A stretch of DNA of 24,062 nt, taken from Bacillota bacterium. Lineage in GTDB: Bacteria; Bacillota; Clostridia; Oscillospirales; Acutalibacteraceae. The DNA lies in NCBI GenBank assembly GCA_023391275.1, contig JAEWBE010000042.1:1-24062 (forward strand). Reading direction: 5' to 3'. The notes beneath the pieces are model-generated. The model had not been told where the DNA came from. It saw nothing but the letters and a program-made list of their open reading frames with translations, and made no database searches. The translations under genes and the position numbers were made by a program. This document shows positions 23,069-24,062 of the stretch, piece after piece. Position 1 is the stretch's first letter, and each line of letters starts with the position of its first letter.

Positions 23069-23102
23069 ATTATACTATAGTTTATTTTAAGACACAATTG
23101 TG
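23069..23102 (-). promoter_or_regulatory. Promoter of the two-component operon with palindrome
   Basis: On the minus strand TTGTGT (23092-23097), 17 bases and a perfect TATAAT (23069-23074). A perfect 10-base palindrome CACAATTGTG (23093-23102) covers the -35 box and may be a regulator site. Confidence 0.6.
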
Positions 23103-23217
23103 AAGTCTCTGTGATTATTCTGCGATTTTTCGCAGGTTCCCATACGATTACACATCTGTAACTGGATTGTTATTCGTATCTGTGATAATTTCAATATAGA
23201 AAGAATGGAGGGGTAAC

Positions 23218-24062
23218 ATGAAAACAGATGCCGCGCCCGTTAACCGGTTGATTCCTAAAAAGCGTACTCGGCTCCGATTGTTTTTAGGGATGCGGTATTT
23301 TACGCTGAAACGGTATTTACACTGGATCTTCGGCGGATTTAAATTTGCAGCGTCGCGAAGTTGTGTCGTCCTGCCGTATTGCTGTTTTACGCACGCAACG
23401 CCCCTTTTAAGAAGGCTGAAAGACGTAGACATGCAACTGCAGTACAATAAAATCACCAACCTGAAAATTGCGGTAAGCAGGCTTGACGGCATTGTGATTC
23501 GACCCGGGGAAACATTCTCCTATTGGAAAGCAATCGGCAGACCCACCCGCCGCAAAGGATACCGGGAGGGTATGGTACTGTTCTGTGGCGCTTTCGGAAG
23601 AGGAATTGGGGGCGGACTGTGCCAGCTTTCTAATTTAATTTACTGGATGACATTACATACCGATTTAACCGTAACGGAACGCTACCGCCACAGCTATGAT
23701 GTGTTCCCGGACGCCGACCGCACACAACCCTTCGGAAGCGGCGCAACCTGCGTTTACAATTACCGCGACCTGATGATTAAAAATGAAACCGGCCATCCGT
23801 TCCAGCTGTGTCTGGAAGTGACCGGGTTGGAACTGAAAGGGGAATGGCGCAGCACGGAAAAGCCCTTTTACACCTACCAGGTTTATGAGAAGGAGCACCG
23901 CATTGACCATGAATATTGGGGCGGATACAGCCGCAACAATGTTTTATTCCGCAGAAAATTCGACCGCAGCGGTACCCTGATTCAGGACGAATACCTGACC
24001 GAAAATCACGCACTGATGATGTACGTTCCTTTTTTGGACTCCGAAATACAGAAGGCCGCGGC
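23218..24062 (+). CDS. VanW-family protein, cut by right edge
   Basis: The frame opens at ATG 23218 after a strong GGAGGGG ribosome site and is still open at the window end, 281 codons later. The VanW core is visible: NKITNLKIAVSRLDGIVIRP, then GETFSYWKAIGRPTRRKGY, then GIGGGLCQLSNLIYW, and later RYRHSYDVFPDADRTQPFGSGAT. The start is basic (IPKKRTRLRL). VanW was named from vanB-type vancomycin resistance clusters, but its biochemical role is not established and many Firmicutes carry solo copies without resistance. No vanA/vanB, vanH or vanX homologue is in the window. It is divergent from a two-component system. Confidence 0.88.
   Translation, partial: MKTDAAPVNRLIPKKRTRLRLFLGMRYFTLKRYLHWIFGGFKFAASRSCVVLPYCCFTHATPLLRRLKDVDMQLQYNKITNLKIAVSRLDGIVIRPGETFSYWKAIGRPTRRKGYREGMVLFCGAFGRGIGGGLCQLSNLIYWMTLHTDLTVTERYRHSYDVFPDADRTQPFGSGATCVYNYRDLMIKNETGHPFQLCLEVTGLELKGEWRSTEKPFYTYQVYEKEHRIDHEYWGGYSRNNVLFRRKFDRSGTLIQDEYLTENHALMMYVPFLDSEIQKAA

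Noticed and set aside
23148..23492. 114-codon leftward frame at the VanW gene
   Set aside because: It is antisense to the VanW start and its ribosome site; the plus-strand frame has clear family motifs.
23218..24062. Vancomycin resistance cluster
   Set aside because: Only a VanW-family gene is present; no ligase, VanH or VanX homologue was seen and the two-component genes are generic.

Overview
The window reads as a chromosomal segment of a low-to-mid GC Firmicute, most likely a clostridium of the Oscillospiraceae type. This rests on strong AGGAGG-type ribosome sites, the gene families present (LIV-type ABC system, FCD-type GntR regulators, TndX/TnpX-like serine recombinase, BmrCD-like exporter, solo VanW) and AT-rich intergenic promoters. 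The taxonomic placement is inference. No rRNA, tRNA, CRISPR array or classical insertion sequence was seen.

Region 1 (1-8946) is a catabolic locus. A leftward operon encodes a LIV/HAAT-type ABC importer (livK-livH-livM-livG-livF) followed by the start of a fumarylacetoacetate-hydrolase (FAH) family enzyme that runs off the left edge and was recognised from its first 54 codons. A GntR/FCD regulator is divergent from livK. Beyond a strong bidirectional terminator come a short-chain dehydrogenase, a divergent second GntR/FCD regulator and a glycerol-dehydrogenase-like enzyme.

Region 2 (9017-11300) is a leftward sugar operon: ribokinase-type kinase, a possible 32-residue small ORF, a free-standing SIS-domain isomerase and a FucU/RbsD-type mutarotase. 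A 10-base motif, TTGTCTGATG, occurs once at the livK promoter and twice, 16 bases apart, just upstream of the kinase gene, always in the same orientation relative to the gene. This suggests that the transporter/FAH operon and the kinase operon form one regulon, perhaps under the first GntR protein. FAH, SDR, mutarotase, kinase and isomerase together point to catabolism of an unusual sugar or sugar acid, not to branched-chain amino acid uptake. The substrate cannot be read from the sequence.

Region 3 (about 11280-13750) looks like a small or eroded mobile element: a 525-residue large serine recombinase preceded by two small translationally coupled ORFs and a broken membrane-peptide ORF, bracketed by a 10-base direct repeat.

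Region 4 (13867-18691) is a drug-efflux operon: MarR regulator and two half-size ABC exporters whose altered motifs complement each other as in heterodimeric exporters with one degenerate ATP site. A 26-base near-perfect inverted repeat just downstream of the MarR promoter is a convincing operator.

Region 5 (18760-24062) is housekeeping and envelope: an Mrp/Nbp35-type Fe-S carrier ATPase, a GpsA-like glycerol-3-phosphate dehydrogenase, an OmpR-family response regulator with its histidine kinase, and a VanW-family protein cut by the right edge.
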